A stretch of 64,000 nt of DNA. It comes from Austropuccinia psidii. Its lineage: Eukaryota; Basidiomycota; Pucciniomycetes; Pucciniales; Sphaerophragmiaceae. Position 1 is the stretch's first letter; each line of letters opens with the position of its first letter. The translations under genes and the position numbers were made by a program. The stretch covers positions 71,165,112 through 71,229,111 of the forward strand of contig JALGQZ010000004.1 of the NCBI GenBank assembly GCA_023105745.1, read 5' to 3'. The notes below the pieces were generated by a model, which had not been told where the DNA came from, did not search any database, and worked only from the letters and a program-made list of their open reading frames with translations. This document shows, piece after piece, positions 20,876 through 34,500 of this stretch.

Positions 20876-22917
20876 CCTTGTCCAAAGATGTTGTAAATAC
20901 TCTAAAAGAAATTAAAGACAGTTTATTATCACTACAAGAAATAAATAACAATTTATCTTCTTTAACAAAAATTGTTGTACAAAACAAGAAAGAAATTGAC
21001 AACATTAAGTTTATTGTTGAAAATAATAAACCAAAAAATTTAATTGACAATACTCAAAAATTAATACAAGGACAACAAGAATTGTATAAATACATAAAAG
21101 ATATCAAAGATAAGACTTTGACAATCAATTATGATGTGAGTATTGACAATCTTACAGAAAAATTAAATAAATTAAGTATTTCTGTAGAAAAATTTGAAGA
21201 AAAGACTTCATCACACCAAAAATTACTTTTGGACCATGTGGAAAAAAGTGATGAAGCAAGAATGCATCTGAAAGATGATATTCAAAGTGAAATAAGGCTT
21301 ATTACAGAAAAAATGGATAAAATTAATGAGGCTAATTTAAATATGCCAAAGTTATCAACACCATTTTCTCATATAAGAAGCCCTATTAAAACAAAAGAGG
21401 AATTGTCAAATCCTTTCATAACAGACTTGAGTCACCAAGATAATAACCAAGTCTTAATGAAGGAAGCACCTCAACTGAAAGAATGGCCAACATTCACAGG
21501 AGAAGGTGAATATGACCACATGTCATTCATTAAAACAATTGACATGTTACAAGAAGATTATGCCATACCAGATGAATTAATCACTGCAAGATTACATTCT
21601 TTGTTTGAGAAATCTGCAAAAAGATGGTATTATGGCATAAGACAAACAAATGGTAAAAATACCTGGTCTTGGTGGAAACAAGAAATAATCACCAAGTGGG
21701 CAAATGATGCCTGGAGGTATAAGATAGAAAATGCATTTGAAAACTCTTTCTTTGACCCAGAGAAAGATAAACCTTTAACTTGGTTCCTAAAACAAGTTGA
21801 AAGGCTTAATGCACTGTACCCAGAAATGTCACAGAAGATGGTGCATATGAAAATACTTAAAAAATGTGGAGGGGAACTAGAACATGCCCTAAGAAGCAGG
21901 TGTATAGAACCATGCTCCACAGAAGAGTATATCAATGCACTAGAAGATATAGTGACAAGAACAAAAATTGGCAGGACTTGGAAAAAATTGGACATTAAAA
22001 GCCCAAATAAACCATTTATCAAGAAAGATAAATCAAAAGAATCCTTCAAACCCAATACATCCAACAATAATGAGCAAAGAAAATGCCATAAATGTGGAGG
22101 TATTGGACACTTAGCCAATAATTGCCTTAAAAAAGCAAAGATTAATGAAATTGTGGAAACAGAAAACCACAATGACAAAGAAGAAGAATCTGACTCTGAA
22201 AAAGAGACAGAAGAATCAGAAAGCTCTGAAAGTGATGAAATCAATATAATTAATGCACAAATTAATAATATTGATATAATTTATGAAGTACTGGATGTTA
22301 ACTCAAACTTGCCACAAGTTGGAACATCTGACACAAATCTGACAAACATACAAGATGCCAAAATGTATAGAACCAAACCTGCAAGAGGAATGGGATATAC
22401 AGCTGGAAAATCAAGTATTAGTATTGTTATGGTTGATAACCAAGAAGGAAAGGTTAACTTAGATACAGGAGCATATTGCACCTGTGTTGGCAAAAATTAT
22501 TTAAAAACCATTGTCCCAGACTGGCAAGAAAAACTTATGCCAATACAAGGTGTCAAATTTAGTAGTGCAAGTGAGAGCATGAAGCCCCTTGGAATAATTG
22601 ATTTAACACTAATTTTTCCTCATCCCTCACAATGTGTCAGAATCAAAGTAGAGTTTGTAGTAATGGACAACTGTACTAGTAATCATTTCATACTTGGAAA
22701 TGACTACTTATCAATCTATGGTATAGATATCTCCAACCAAAAGGATAGATATTTTACCATAGGAGATAATAAAAGACAAAAGTTTGGATTCTTAAATAAC
22801 AAAAAACAAATCACAGTTATTAAGAATGAGGAAAAAATTCCAGAAAAAGAACTTTTTATATCTGAACAACTCAAAGAGGCAGAATTCAATCAAGAATTAA
22901 CAGAAAAAATGAAATAA
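20182..22917 (+). CDS. Gag-protease, frame b, copy D
   Basis: The same 911-codon frame as in copy C, but with an intact zinc knuckle (His643 present, near 22108) and protease DTG. As in C, about the first 227 codons overlap frame a and are doubtful as protein. It ends at the shared in-frame TAA (22915-22917) before Pol. The Gag domain is otherwise as in C, so this copy and E are the better candidates for a working capsid protein. Confidence 0.88.
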   Translation: MTTRRGSQYSIQSDGAGLRSRIDPSKGKRKGNIPSGTESTQGSALSQRQVPEMPMISEPELELSMSNSNRYKSHSEGSNRHLHEPVQAVLHSIQGQRLGNAASNTPRSDELLAHPEKVPQRGGDSEILQWMESTVIQTSNQKNQGLSCQKEGGNQGRSPSSFYQQASSQPTSPRREEEQEKALEETIFPKLQNPKNPKGCHGQCFQHGQNLDGIQGQGRAKNETTSFPKEITLSKDVVNTLKEIKDSLLSLQEINNNLSSLTKIVVQNKKEIDNIKFIVENNKPKNLIDNTQKLIQGQQELYKYIKDIKDKTLTINYDVSIDNLTEKLNKLSISVEKFEEKTSSHQKLLLDHVEKSDEARMHLKDDIQSEIRLITEKMDKINEANLNMPKLSTPFSHIRSPIKTKEELSNPFITDLSHQDNNQVLMKEAPQLKEWPTFTGEGEYDHMSFIKTIDMLQEDYAIPDELITARLHSLFEKSAKRWYYGIRQTNGKNTWSWWKQEIITKWANDAWRYKIENAFENSFFDPEKDKPLTWFLKQVERLNALYPEMSQKMVHMKILKKCGGELEHALRSRCIEPCSTEEYINALEDIVTRTKIGRTWKKLDIKSPNKPFIKKDKSKESFKPNTSNNNEQRKCHKCGGIGHLANNCLKKAKINEIVETENHNDKEEESDSEKETEESESSESDEINIINAQINNIDIIYEVLDVNSNLPQVGTSDTNLTNIQDAKMYRTKPARGMGYTAGKSSISIVMVDNQEGKVNLDTGAYCTCVGKNYLKTIVPDWQEKLMPIQGVKFSSASESMKPLGIIDLTLIFPHPSQCVRIKVEFVVMDNCTSNHFILGNDYLSIYGIDISNQKDRYFTIGDNKRQKFGFLNNKKQITVIKNEEKIPEKELFISEQLKEAEFNQELTEKMK

Positions 22918-22920
22918 AAA

Positions 22921-25900
22921 TTGATTGACCTCTTATTTAAGTATAAAAATGCCTTTGCAACTGACAAAGAGCCACTAGGTGCCATAATTGGACATGAAGT
23001 GGATATAATTCTTAATGTAGAAAAACCTTACCCACCTTTATTAAGAAGACCTGCTTATCCAGCCAGTCCAAGAGCTAGAGAAGCCCTAGAGGTGCACATT
23101 AAAGAATTAATGGACCTTGGAGTATTAAGAAAGGTTGGACATAATGAGCAAGTAGAAGTTACTACACCTGTCATTATAACTTGGCATAATGGAAAATCAA
23201 GGATGGTAGGAGACTTCAGAGCCCTGAATACCTATACCATTCCAGACAGATATCCAATACCCAGAATCCATGAGACATTGACCCAATTGTCACAAGCTAA
23301 GTTCATCACAGCTATGGATGCTCTTAAGGGTTTTCATCAAAATGTCTTAACAGACAATGCCAAGAAACTACTAAGAATAATAGTCCATTGTGGAATTTTT
23401 GAATACTTAAGAATGCCATTTGGGATAAAAAATGCACCTTCCCATTATCAAAGAATGATGAATACCATATTTCCTGAAGAATTATCAGAAGGATGGTTAA
23501 TAATCTACATTGATGATATCATAGTTTGCTCAGAAACTTGGGAAAATCACCTGACAAGACTAGAAAGGGTACTACAGAAAATAGTCCAAGTAAATATGAA
23601 AATTTCATTGAAAAAGTGTCATTTTGCATATAGTGAATTGAAAGCCCTAGGACATGTAGTATCTGGACTTAGTCTAGGCATAGACAAAAATAAAGTAGCA
23701 GCAGTACTACTTAAACCAATGCCTCAAACTAAAAAAGAAATGCAATCATTTCTAGGATTTGCTGGTTACTATAGACAGCATATAAAGGACTTTGCAAAGA
23801 TTGCTAAATCCTTGTATAAGCTATGTGACCAACAAACAGTCTATGAGATGACAGAAGAAAGAGTCAAGGCATATGAAGAATTGAAAAATTCTTTAACAAA
23901 TGCCCCATTTCTTCTAATGCCAGATTGGAAACTACCTTTCAAACTGTACATTGATGCTTGTGGAGAAGGACTAGGTGCTGCACTTCACCAAACACAAATT
24001 ATCAATGATAAACCAGTGGAAGGACCAATTTGTTTCATTTCAAGGCAGATAAAGCCAACAGAAGCAAGGTATGGAGCAAGCCAAATGGAATGCTTATGCC
24101 TAGTGTGGGCTTTAGAAAAGCTGCATTATTATTTGGATGGCACAGTATTTGATGTAATCACAGACTGTAATGCTGTGAAATCACTATTAAATATGAATAC
24201 TCCAAATAGACATATGCTGAGATGGCAAATTGCTATCCAAGAATATAGGGGAAATATGACTATTGTTCATAAATCTGGAAATATTCATAAAAATGCAGAT
24301 GGTCTTAGCAGATGGGCTCTAGCAAATACCCCTGACAATCCAGCATGGGTACCACAAGAAGAGCACCATATAGAAGGAATATGTGTTACAGACATTGGCA
24401 CAGAATTCTTTAACCAAGTTAAAGAAAGCTATAAGACAGACAAAAATTGCCATATCTTAAGCCAACTTCTAATGAAAGACTGCAAAGACCCATCACTTTC
24501 ATCAAAACTAGGTGAAATATGGAAAAAAGCATATGATGAAGGAAGATTCCACCTCCTTGATGGAATCCTTTACCATAGAACAAAACACACATGTGTTATG
24601 GCCTTAACAGACAGAACACCAATAAACACTATTTTACATGAATGTCATGATAGTGTTGCATCTGGACATCTCTCAGAAGATAGGACACTAGAGAGGGTGA
24701 AAACCTGCTCTTGGTGGCCAAATTGGAAGAAAGATGTTGCAGAGTACTGCCAAACCTGTGACAGATGCCAAAAAGCCAACAGAGCCACAGGAAAGAAATT
24801 TGGAATGATGATCCAAATCCAAGAACCAAAATCCCCATGGGAAATAGTTCATATGGATTGGGTAACAGCTTTACCTCCAGGAGGAGACAGGAGTTATAAT
24901 GCATGCCTAGTATTAGTTGACAGGTACAGTAAAACTCCCATGTTCTTACCATGTCATAAAGATGACACAGCTATGGATACAGCCATAATGATATGGAATA
25001 AAGTCATTAGCCACACAGGCTTATTCCAAAATATTATAAGTGATAGAGACCCAAAGTTCACTTCAGCATTATGGACAAATCTCCATAACTTGTTTGGGAC
25101 AAAATTATCATTCTCAACAGCTTATCATCCTCAAACTGATGGTTTAGCAGAAAGAATGATACAGACCCTAGAGGACATGATCAGAAGATTCTGTGCTTAT
25201 GGGCTAGAATTCAAAGATTCTGATGGTTTTACCCATGATTGGTGTACACTAATACCAGCACTTGAACTGGCATATAAGACATCAATCCATTCTTCTACTG
25301 GCAAAACACCAGCAATGCTAGAGAAAGGTTGGAATCCAAGACTTCCTTATGATACCCTCAAAAAGGACTTGGTGGATATACATCCAACAGCAAGCAGTTT
25401 CAAGATAATGCTTGACAAAGCAAGACACCATGCAAACAGATGCATGCAAGATTCTTTTAAATATGCAAAAGAAAGATGGGATAAAAGTCATAAGCCACCT
25501 GACTTCAAAATAGGGGACTTGGTTTTAGTATCAACCCTTAATTTCAATAACATAAAAGGCCCAAAGAAATTGAAAGATTCCTTTGCAGGACCATTTATGA
25601 TAAAAGCACTTCATGGACCCAATGCTGTGCAATTAGAACTCACAGGTGAACTAATGAACAAACACCCAACTTTCCCTGTAAGTCTGATAAAACCTTACAG
25701 TTCAAGTGACAAAGAGTTATTTCCACTAAGAAATAAACCCCCACTTGAGATTCCCCCCTTGGAAGAAGGAGAGGAAAAGAAAATAGTAAAAGTCCTTAAA
25801 GAAAGAAGGACAAGAAACAAAAAAGAAAGAGAATACCTTGTAAGGTATAGAAATTCAACTCAAGAAGATGAATGGCTACTTGAGAAAGATATAACAAATT

Positions 25901-25950
25901 CTGATAAACTACTAAGAAGGTTCAGACATGAAAGAAAACCTGAAAAATAA
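22921..25950 (+). CDS. Pol, copy D
   Basis: All catalytic motifs seen in copy C are present (YIDD, RNase H D/E/D/D, D,D35E, chromodomain). Private replacements are Lys to Asn in the RNase H region (near 24198, G to T), Leu to Pro before the integrase zinc domain (near 24620), and Ala to Ser in the chromodomain (near 25900, G to T). No frameshift or further stop. Expression needs readthrough of the upstream TAA or a separate start. Confidence 0.92.
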   Translation: MIDLLFKYKNAFATDKEPLGAIIGHEVDIILNVEKPYPPLLRRPAYPASPRAREALEVHIKELMDLGVLRKVGHNEQVEVTTPVIITWHNGKSRMVGDFRALNTYTIPDRYPIPRIHETLTQLSQAKFITAMDALKGFHQNVLTDNAKKLLRIIVHCGIFEYLRMPFGIKNAPSHYQRMMNTIFPEELSEGWLIIYIDDIIVCSETWENHLTRLERVLQKIVQVNMKISLKKCHFAYSELKALGHVVSGLSLGIDKNKVAAVLLKPMPQTKKEMQSFLGFAGYYRQHIKDFAKIAKSLYKLCDQQTVYEMTEERVKAYEELKNSLTNAPFLLMPDWKLPFKLYIDACGEGLGAALHQTQIINDKPVEGPICFISRQIKPTEARYGASQMECLCLVWALEKLHYYLDGTVFDVITDCNAVKSLLNMNTPNRHMLRWQIAIQEYRGNMTIVHKSGNIHKNADGLSRWALANTPDNPAWVPQEEHHIEGICVTDIGTEFFNQVKESYKTDKNCHILSQLLMKDCKDPSLSSKLGEIWKKAYDEGRFHLLDGILYHRTKHTCVMALTDRTPINTILHECHDSVASGHLSEDRTLERVKTCSWWPNWKKDVAEYCQTCDRCQKANRATGKKFGMMIQIQEPKSPWEIVHMDWVTALPPGGDRSYNACLVLVDRYSKTPMFLPCHKDDTAMDTAIMIWNKVISHTGLFQNIISDRDPKFTSALWTNLHNLFGTKLSFSTAYHPQTDGLAERMIQTLEDMIRRFCAYGLEFKDSDGFTHDWCTLIPALELAYKTSIHSSTGKTPAMLEKGWNPRLPYDTLKKDLVDIHPTASSFKIMLDKARHHANRCMQDSFKYAKERWDKSHKPPDFKIGDLVLVSTLNFNNIKGPKKLKDSFAGPFMIKALHGPNAVQLELTGELMNKHPTFPVSLIKPYSSSDKELFPLRNKPPLEIPPLEEGEEKKIVKVLKERRTRNKKEREYLVRYRNSTQEDEWLLEKDITNSDKLLRRFRHERKPEK

Positions 25951-26056
25951 AAAAGTTAAGCATTATTGAGCTTCAAGACTAACAAAGTCTATTGAAGAGG
26001 TAGGACAGTGGATGATACCCTAATCACATATATCAGATTGTGGTACAATCTTTTTT

Positions 26057-26068
26057 GGTGGTAGGGAA
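26057..26068 (+). promoter_or_regulatory. Polypurine tract, copy D
   Basis: GGTGGTAGGGAA directly before LTR 3. Confidence 0.6.
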
Positions 26069-28094
26069 TGTGAGCCTTTGAGATATGACCACATATCCAA
26101 TAAGGTCACAAAAAAGATTAATAATAATTATACCTTTAATATAATTATATTAAAATTAATTAGAATAATTATACACTAAAAATAATTACTCAAATATACA
26201 AAAAATACCATAAATTGGTACTAAAATTGGTTTAACTTAAAAACCAATGAATGAACATGTGAAATAAATTATACCATTGGATTCCCCATGGAAAAATACA
26301 CATATACCATTTTTATGGCATATCTGTAAAGTCAATATTTAATGAATTATAAGGTATAATACCTTATAAAAACCATAAAATCCTATTTATCTCAGAAACC
26401 AATGAAACAACATGTGAAATAAATTGTACCAGTGGATTCCCCATAAAAATCCACACATAAAACAATTAATAAGCTAATTCTCAAAATCAATACTTAAGGA
26501 ATTATCCTGAATATATGCACTTTTTTGGTCAACGCATATATTCAGTGATCATAGCTAATATCTTCTAAACTATACATGCTAGAATGATGAACCAAAAATA
26601 AAGTTACCACGTAATTACTGTAAGAACACAGATATGAACTTTATTTTGCAAATTATAAACAAGGTTAAGACTTATGAGGAAATATTGATAAAAATCAACA
26701 GAGCTGTTGACCACTTTGTTGTGAAAGTAGTCCAAACTTAAAAAAAAGTACACAGTTGGATTCTCCTAGTTCATTCGTGAAGAATGATGTAATTTTCATT
26801 ATTAAATTCAGGGTATAACCCCCTGAAATCAAGGTTTGAAGTTTAAAATATTGAATTTCGACAGAAAAGATGAGTTACAAGAAAAATCATCAAAATTGGA
26901 GTTTTGATGATGTAATAAAGAGCTCTTGACAGCATAATAAGGTTATGTCAGGCTATCAGAATTCACTCTCTGAATTGCTGTATCGTAAAAACCTTAAAAG
27001 TTATTGAGGATCAAAGTTTGAGCTTAAATTGAGCTGTTATGATCACATACTGTAACCTTAAATTAAGTTTAACAGTCTTAAGAGTGATAAAATTGGTGAA
27101 TACTATTAGTTTATGATTAAAACTAATAAAATCCACGAAATTTGGGGTTCTGCCAAGCCTCTGATGTCATCACACTTAGAGTTATAGTGATAACTCTAAA
27201 TAATGGTGTAATAATGATGTAATATGGTTTGATCATGATGTAATCACCCTCAAACCTTAAAATATTGATCAATTCCAGTGGATATGATCAGTACACGTCT
27301 ACTAGAAGCCTGTTGGACTCTAGGAGGGAGGTATTTACTATAAATAGAGCTCTTTTTACTCTGTTTTCCCCTCAGACGCATCAAAAACATTAAATCAATT
27401 AAATAAAAGGTAATTTCTTTATTCTTTAAATATAAAACTCTTATATTCTTAAAGACCAAAGACCATCTTGTCATTAATCACCATTTTTACGTGATTAAAT
27501 CAATTCTTTAATTGTTTTTGCTATAAATCTCTCTAAAAAGCTCATTTCCACGTAAAATCAAGAAATTTAGTAAATTCTCTTTATTTTTATTGTAAATACA
27601 ATTTGAAAAGGTTGTATTATATTCTTTTGGCGTAAAATAACTCAAAATTATTATCTTAAGTGTTAAAAGTAGGTTATTTCATCTTATTATAATAATTTCT
27701 CTCTTATTATTACTCATAATAATTCTTATTTAATATAAATAGTATTTATATTAATTTATAACTTTAATATTAGTAATATTATTGTTATTAATTGTTTTTT
27801 ATTTATAAAAAACAATTTTTTACGCCTTTATTATTTGTTGGTAACAATAATAAAGAGCTTTATAATATATTAATTATTTTATATTAATATATTAGTTATA
27901 ATATTATATTTTTATATAATATTAATTATATTATTATATTTATTTAATAATATAATAATTTTACGCCATAATAATAATATTTCTTTATTATTATTATTAT
28001 TTTAATCTTATTTATTCATTTTATAAGGACATTCAGAGTACAATAAGTGATAAATTAGTAATTTTTACTTATTGTTTCATAGTCAAACCTTACA
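26069..28094 (+). repeat. LTR 3 of the array (2026 bp)
   Basis: Shared between copies D and E. It carries the same inner-type bases as LTR 2, plus a private G near 26897 (AAATTGGAG where the others have AAATTAGAG). Confidence 0.96.
27339..27346 (+). promoter_or_regulatory. TATA box of LTR 3
   Basis: TATAAATAGAGCTC, unchanged; could drive copy E. Confidence 0.6.
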
Positions 28095-28096
28095 TT

Positions 28097-28107
28097 TGGG
28101 GGCCTGG
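28097..28107 (+). promoter_or_regulatory. Primer-binding site, copy E
   Basis: TGGGGGCCTGG, two bases after LTR 3. Confidence 0.6.
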
Positions 28108-28603
28108 CCGTGATATTTACTTGAAAGACCTTTAAAAAGATTCTATTTGGGTTTATCCAATAATAAATTATATTTATAATCATAAAATTATATAATAATT
28201 TTATATTTTATTGATTTTAAAAGCTATTGAGGCATTTGGAAAGCAATTGTACTGTCTTACACGTGGTTTTTCACATCCTTAGACTTGCAAGAACTTTCTT
28301 TGAGTGACTCTAGTGATTAAAAAAGATAATTTATAAATTAAAAATAATTTTTATTATAATTTAATTTTATAAGAATCATATTCATTTTTTATTTTATTCT
28401 TTAAAAATAAAAATATACATAAAAAATATTAAAAAATATTAAAAACCAATAAAAAAAAAGTTATTTTTATTCATTTTTATTCATTTCTTTATTTATTTCA
28501 TTTTTTTTTAAGATATAAAAGCAATTTCTACGTGGAAAATTGCCATATCTTGCCAAAAATAACACTTCTTATAAAAAGACTTATATTTATTTGTCTTTTT
28601 TAG

Positions 28604-29521
28604 TGTTTGAAGATAACCCAACAGAAGACAACCAAACTACTGTTGAGAGATTGGTGGAAGAAACTTGTCAAAGTTCTCCTACACCAGTTATCACCAAAAG
28701 AAAGAAAGCTAAGAAATTAGACTTTCCAGGGCCCACCATTCAAGACTCTGAAGGTGAGCACCTCTTTTTAATTTGCCATAAAAGAATTTTATTCTAAAAT
28801 ACTTTTATTCTTTCTTATTCTTTAATTATGACTACCAGAAGAGGTTCCCAATACTCCATCCAATCAGATGGAGCTGGACTCAGAAGTAGAATTGATCCCT
28901 CAAAAGGGAAAAGAAAGGGCAATATCCCCAGTGGAACAGAATCCACACAAGGAAGTGCCTTATCCCAAAGGCAAGTCCCAGAAATGCCCATGATATCTGA
29001 GCCTGAATTGGAACTAAGTATGAGTAACTCAAACAGGTACAAATCACATTCAGAAGGCTCAAATAGACATCTACATGAGCCAGTACAAGCAGTATTACAC
29101 AGTATACAAGGACAAAGACTGGGAAATGCTGCCTCAAATACACCAAGGAGTGATGAACTCCTGGCACATCCTGAAAAAGTTCCTCAAAGAGGAGGAGATA
29201 GTGAGATACTCCAATGGATGGAATCCACTGTCATCCAAACCTCAAATCAAAAAAATCAAGGATTATCATGCCAAAAAGAGGGAGGCAACCAAGGAAGAAG
29301 CCCCAGTAGCTTCTACCAGCAAGCCTCAAGCCAACCCACTTCCCCAAGAAGGGAAGAAGAACAAGAAAAAGCATTGGAGGAAACCATATTCCCCAAGCTA
29401 CAGAATCCCAAGAATCCAAAAGGATGCCATGGACAATGTTTTCAACATGGCCAGAACCTTGATGGAATTCAAGGACAAGGAAGAGCAAAGAATGAGACAA
29501 CCTCATTTCCCAAAGAAATAA
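28604..29521 (+). CDS. Spliced upstream Gag-region protein, frame a, copy E
   Basis: Proposed exons 28604-28753, 28839-28970 and 29037-29521, with the same splice signals as copies C and D. The encoded frame a product appears identical to that of copy C. Stop at 29519-29521. Confidence 0.6.
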
Positions 29522-31563
29522 CCTTGTCCAAAGATGTTGTAAATACTCTAAAAGAAATTAAAGACAGTTTATTATCACTACAAGAAATAAATAACAATTT
29601 ATCTTCTTTAACAAAAATTGTTGTACAAAACAAGAAAGAAATTGACAACATTAAGTTTATTGTTGAAAATAATAAACCAAAAAATTTAATTGACAATACT
29701 CAAAAATTAATACAAGGACAACAAGAATTGTATAAATACATAAAAGATATCAAAGATAAGACTTTGACAATCAATTATGATGTGAGTATTGACAATCTTA
29801 CAGAAAAATTAAATAAATTAAGTATTTCTGTAGAAAAATTTGAAGAAAAGACTTCATCACACCAAAAATTACTTTTGGACCATGTGGAAAAAAGTGATGA
29901 AGCAAGAATGCATCTGAAAGATGATATTCAAAGTGAAATAAGGCTTATTACAGAAAAAATGGATAAAATTAATGAGGCTAATTTAAATATGCCAAAGTTA
30001 TCAACACCATTTTCTCATATAAGAAGCCCTATTAAAACAAAAGAGGAATTGTCAAATCCTTTCATAACAGACTTGAGTCACCAAGATAATAACCAAGTCT
30101 TAATGAAGGAAGCACCTCAACTGAAAGAATGGCCAACATTCACAGGAGAAGGTGAATATGACCACATGTCATTCATTAAAACAATTGACATGTTACAAGA
30201 AGATTATGCCATACCAGATGAATTAATCACTGCAAGATTACATTCTTTGTTTGAGAAATCTGCAAAAAGATGGTATTATGGCATAAGACAAACAAATGGT
30301 AAAAATACCTGGTCTTGGTGGAAACAAGAAATAATCACCAAGTGGGCAAATGATGCCTGGAGGTATAAGATAGAAAATGCATTTGAAAACTCTTTCTTTG
30401 ACCCAGAGAAAGATAAACCTTTAACTTGGTTCCTAAAACAAGTTGAAAGGCTTAATGCACTGTACCCAGAAATGTCACAGAAGATGGTGCATATGAAAAT
30501 ACTTAAAAAATGTGGAGGGGAACTAGAACATGCCCTAAGAAGCAGGTGTATAGAACCATGCTCCACAGAAGAGTATATAAATGCACTAGAAGATATAGTG
30601 ACAAGAACAAAAATTGGCAGGACTTGGAAAAAATTGGACATTAAAAGCCCAAATAAACCATTTATCAAGAAAGATAAATCAAAAGAATCCTTCAAACCCA
30701 ATACATCCAACAATAATGAGCAAAGAAAATGCCATAAATGTGGAGGTATTGGACACTTAGCCAATAATTGCCTTAAAAAAGCAAAGATTAATGAAATTGT
30801 GGAAACAGAAAACCACAATGACAAAGAAGAAGAATCTGACTCTGAAAAAGAGACAGAAGAATCAGAAAGCTCTGAAAGTGATGAAATCAATATAATTAAT
30901 GCACAAATCAATAATATTGATATAATTTATGAAGTACTGGATGTTAACTCAAACTTGCCACAAGTTGGAACATCTGACACAAATCTGACAAACATACAAG
31001 ATGCCAAAATGTATAGAACCAAACCTGCAAGAGGAATGGGATATACAGCTGGAAAATCAAGTATTAGTATTGTTATGGTTGATAACCAAGAAGGAAAGGT
31101 TAACTTAGATACAGGAGCATATTGCACCTGTGTTGGCAAAAATTATTTAAAAACCATTGTCCCAGACTGGCAAGAAAAACTTATGCCAATACAAGGTGTC
31201 AAATTTAGTAGTGCAAGTGAGAGCATGAAGCCCCTTGGAATAATTGATTTAACACTAATTTTTCCTCATCCCTCACAATGTGTCAGAATCAAAGTAGAGT
31301 TTGTAGTAATGGACAACTGTACTAGTAATCATTTCATACTTGGAAATGACTACTTATCAATCTATGGTATAGATATCTCCAACCAAAAGGATAGATATTT
31401 TACCATAGGAGATAATAAAAGACAAAAGTTTGGATTCTTAAATAACAAAAAACAAATCACAGTTATTAAGAATGAGGAAAAAATTCCAGAAAAAGAACTT
31501 TTTATATCTGAACAACTCAAAGAGGCAGAATTCAATCAAGAATTAACAGAAAAAATGAAATAA
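28828..31563 (+). CDS. Gag-protease, frame b, copy E
   Basis: 911 codons with an intact zinc knuckle (His643) and protease DTG. It differs from D by isolated, mostly silent bases, such as a C-to-A near 30578 and a T-to-C near 30909. It ends at the same in-frame TAA (31561-31563). The first part overlaps frame a, as in the other copies. Confidence 0.88.
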   Translation: MTTRRGSQYSIQSDGAGLRSRIDPSKGKRKGNIPSGTESTQGSALSQRQVPEMPMISEPELELSMSNSNRYKSHSEGSNRHLHEPVQAVLHSIQGQRLGNAASNTPRSDELLAHPEKVPQRGGDSEILQWMESTVIQTSNQKNQGLSCQKEGGNQGRSPSSFYQQASSQPTSPRREEEQEKALEETIFPKLQNPKNPKGCHGQCFQHGQNLDGIQGQGRAKNETTSFPKEITLSKDVVNTLKEIKDSLLSLQEINNNLSSLTKIVVQNKKEIDNIKFIVENNKPKNLIDNTQKLIQGQQELYKYIKDIKDKTLTINYDVSIDNLTEKLNKLSISVEKFEEKTSSHQKLLLDHVEKSDEARMHLKDDIQSEIRLITEKMDKINEANLNMPKLSTPFSHIRSPIKTKEELSNPFITDLSHQDNNQVLMKEAPQLKEWPTFTGEGEYDHMSFIKTIDMLQEDYAIPDELITARLHSLFEKSAKRWYYGIRQTNGKNTWSWWKQEIITKWANDAWRYKIENAFENSFFDPEKDKPLTWFLKQVERLNALYPEMSQKMVHMKILKKCGGELEHALRSRCIEPCSTEEYINALEDIVTRTKIGRTWKKLDIKSPNKPFIKKDKSKESFKPNTSNNNEQRKCHKCGGIGHLANNCLKKAKINEIVETENHNDKEEESDSEKETEESESSESDEINIINAQINNIDIIYEVLDVNSNLPQVGTSDTNLTNIQDAKMYRTKPARGMGYTAGKSSISIVMVDNQEGKVNLDTGAYCTCVGKNYLKTIVPDWQEKLMPIQGVKFSSASESMKPLGIIDLTLIFPHPSQCVRIKVEFVVMDNCTSNHFILGNDYLSIYGIDISNQKDRYFTIGDNKRQKFGFLNNKKQITVIKNEEKIPEKELFISEQLKEAEFNQELTEKMK

Positions 31564-31566
31564 AAA

Positions 31567-34500
31567 TTGATTGACCTCTTATTTAAGTATAAAAATGCCT
31601 TTGCAACTGACAAAGAGCCACTAGGTGCCATAATTGGACATGAAGTGGATATAATTCTTAATGTAGAAAAACCTTACCCACCTTTATTAAGAAGACCTGC
31701 TTATCCAGCCAGTCCAAGAGCTAGAGAAGCCCTAGAGGTGCACATTAAAGAATTAATGGACCTTGGAGTATTAAGAAAGGTTGGACATAATGAGCAAGTA
31801 GAAGTTACTACACCTGTCATTATAACTTGGCATAATGGAAAATCAAGGATGGTAGGAGACTTCAGAGCCCTGAATACCTATACCATTCCAGACAGATATC
31901 CAATACCCAGAATCCATGAGACATTGACCCAATTGTCACAAGCTAAGTTCATCACAGCTATGGATGCTCTTAAGGGTTTTCATCAAAATGTCTTAACAGA
32001 CAATTCCAAGAAACTACTAAGAATAATAGTCCATTGTGGAATTTTTGAATACTTAAGAATGCCATTTGGGATAAAAAATGCACCTTCCCATTATCAAAGA
32101 ATGATGAATACCATATTTCCTGAAGAATTATCAGAAGGATGGTTAATAATCTACATTGATGATATCATAGTTTGCTCAGAAACTTGGGAAAATCACCTGA
32201 CAAGACTAGAAAGGGTACTACAGAAAATAGTCCAAGTAAATATGAAAATTTCATTGAAAAAGTGTCATTTTGCATATAGTGAATTGAAAGCCCTAGGACA
32301 TGTAGTATCTGGACTTAGTCTAGGCATAGACAAAAATAAAGTAGCAGCAGTACTACTTAAACCAATGCCTCAAACTAAAAAAGAAATGCAATCATTTCTA
32401 GGATTTGCTGGTTACTATAGACAGCATATAAAGGACTTTGCAAAGATTGCTAAATCCTTGTATAAGCTATGTGACCAACAAACAGTCTATGAGATGACAG
32501 AAGAAAGAGTCAAGGCATATGAAGAATTGAAAAATTCTTTAACAAATGCCCCATTTCTTCTAATGCCAGATTGGAAACTACCTTTCAAACTGTACATTGA
32601 TGCTTGTGGAGAAGGACTAGGTGCTGCACTTCACCAAACACAAATTATCAATGATAAACCAGTGGAAGGACCAATTTGTTTCATTTCAAGGCAGATAAAG
32701 CCAACAGAAGCAAGGTATGGAGCAAGCCAAATGGAATGCTTATGCCTAGTGTGGGCTTTAGAAAAGCTGCATTATTATTTGGATGGCACAGTATTTGATG
32801 TAATCACAGACTGTAATGCTGTGAAATCACTATTAAATATGAAGACTCCAAATAGACATATGCTGAGATGGCAAATTGCTATCCAAGAATATAGGGGAAA
32901 TATGACTATTGTTCATAAATCTGGAAATATTCATAAAAATGCAGATGGTCTTAGCAGATGGGCTCTAGCAAATACCCCTGACAATCCAGCATGGGTACCA
33001 CAAGAAGAGCACCATATAGAAGGAATATGTGTTACAGACATTGGCACAGAATTCTTTAACCAAGTTAAAGAAAGCTATAAGACAGACAAAAATTGCCATA
33101 TCTTAAGCCAACTTCTAATGAAAGACTGCAAAGACCCATCACTTTCATCAAAACTAGGTGAAATATGGAAAAAAGCATATGATGAAGGAAGATTCCACCT
33201 CCTTGATGGAATCCTTTACCATAGAACAAAACACACATGTGTTATGGCCTTAACAGACAGAACACTAATAAACACTATTTTACATGAATGTCATGATAGT
33301 GTTGCATCTGGACATCTCTCAGAAGATAGGACACTAGAGAGGGTGAAAACCTGCTCTTGGTGGCTAAATTGGAAGAAAGATGTTGCAGAGTACTGCCAAA
33401 CCTGTGACAGATGCCAAAAAGCCAACAGAGCCACAGGAAAGAAATTTGGAATGATGATCCAAATCCAAGAACCAAAATCCCCATGGGAAATAGTTCATAT
33501 GGATTGGGTAACAGCTTTACCTCCAGGAGGAGACAGGAGTTATAATGCATGCCTAGTATTAGTTGACAGGTACAGTAAAACTCCCATGTTCTTACCATGT
33601 CATAAAGATGACACAGCTATGGATACAGCCATAATGATATGGAATAAAGTCATTAGCCACACAGGCTTATTCCAAAATATTATAAGTGATAGAGACCCAA
33701 AGTTCACTTCAGCATTATGGACAAATCTCCATAACTTGTTTGGGACAAAATTATCATTCTCAACAGCTTATCATCCTCAAACTGATGGTTTAGCAGAAAG
33801 AATGATACAGACCCTAGAGGACATGATCAGAAGATTCTGTGCTTATGGGCTAGAATTCAAAGATTCTGATGGTTTTACCCATGATTGGTGTACACTAATA
33901 CCAGCACTTGAACTGGCATATAAGACATCAATCCATTCTTCTACTGGCAAAACACCAGCAATGCTAGAGAAAGGTTGGAATCCAAGACTTCCTTATGATA
34001 CCCTCAAAAAGGACTTGGTGGATATACATCCAACAGCAAGCAGTTTCAAGATAATGCTTGACAAAGCAAGACACCATGCAAACAGATGCATGCAAGATTC
34101 TTTTAAATATGCAAAAGAAAGATGGGATAAAAGTCATAAGCCACCTGACTTCAAAATAGGGGACTTGGTTTTAGTATCAACCCTTAATTTCAATAACATA
34201 AAAGGCCCAAAGAAATTGAAAGATTCCTTTGCAGGACCATTTATGATAAAAGCACTTCATGGACCCAATGCTGTGCAATTAGAACTCACAGGTGAACTAA
34301 TGAACAAACACCCAACTTTCCCTGTAAGTCTGATAAAACCTTACAGTTCAAGTGACAAAGAGTTATTTCCACTAAGAAATAAACCCCCACTTGAGATTCC
34401 CCCCTTGGAAGAAGGAGAGGAAAAGAAAATAGTAAAAGTCCTTAAAGAAAGAAGGACAAGAAACAAAAAAGAAAGAGAATACCTTGTAAGGTATAGAAAT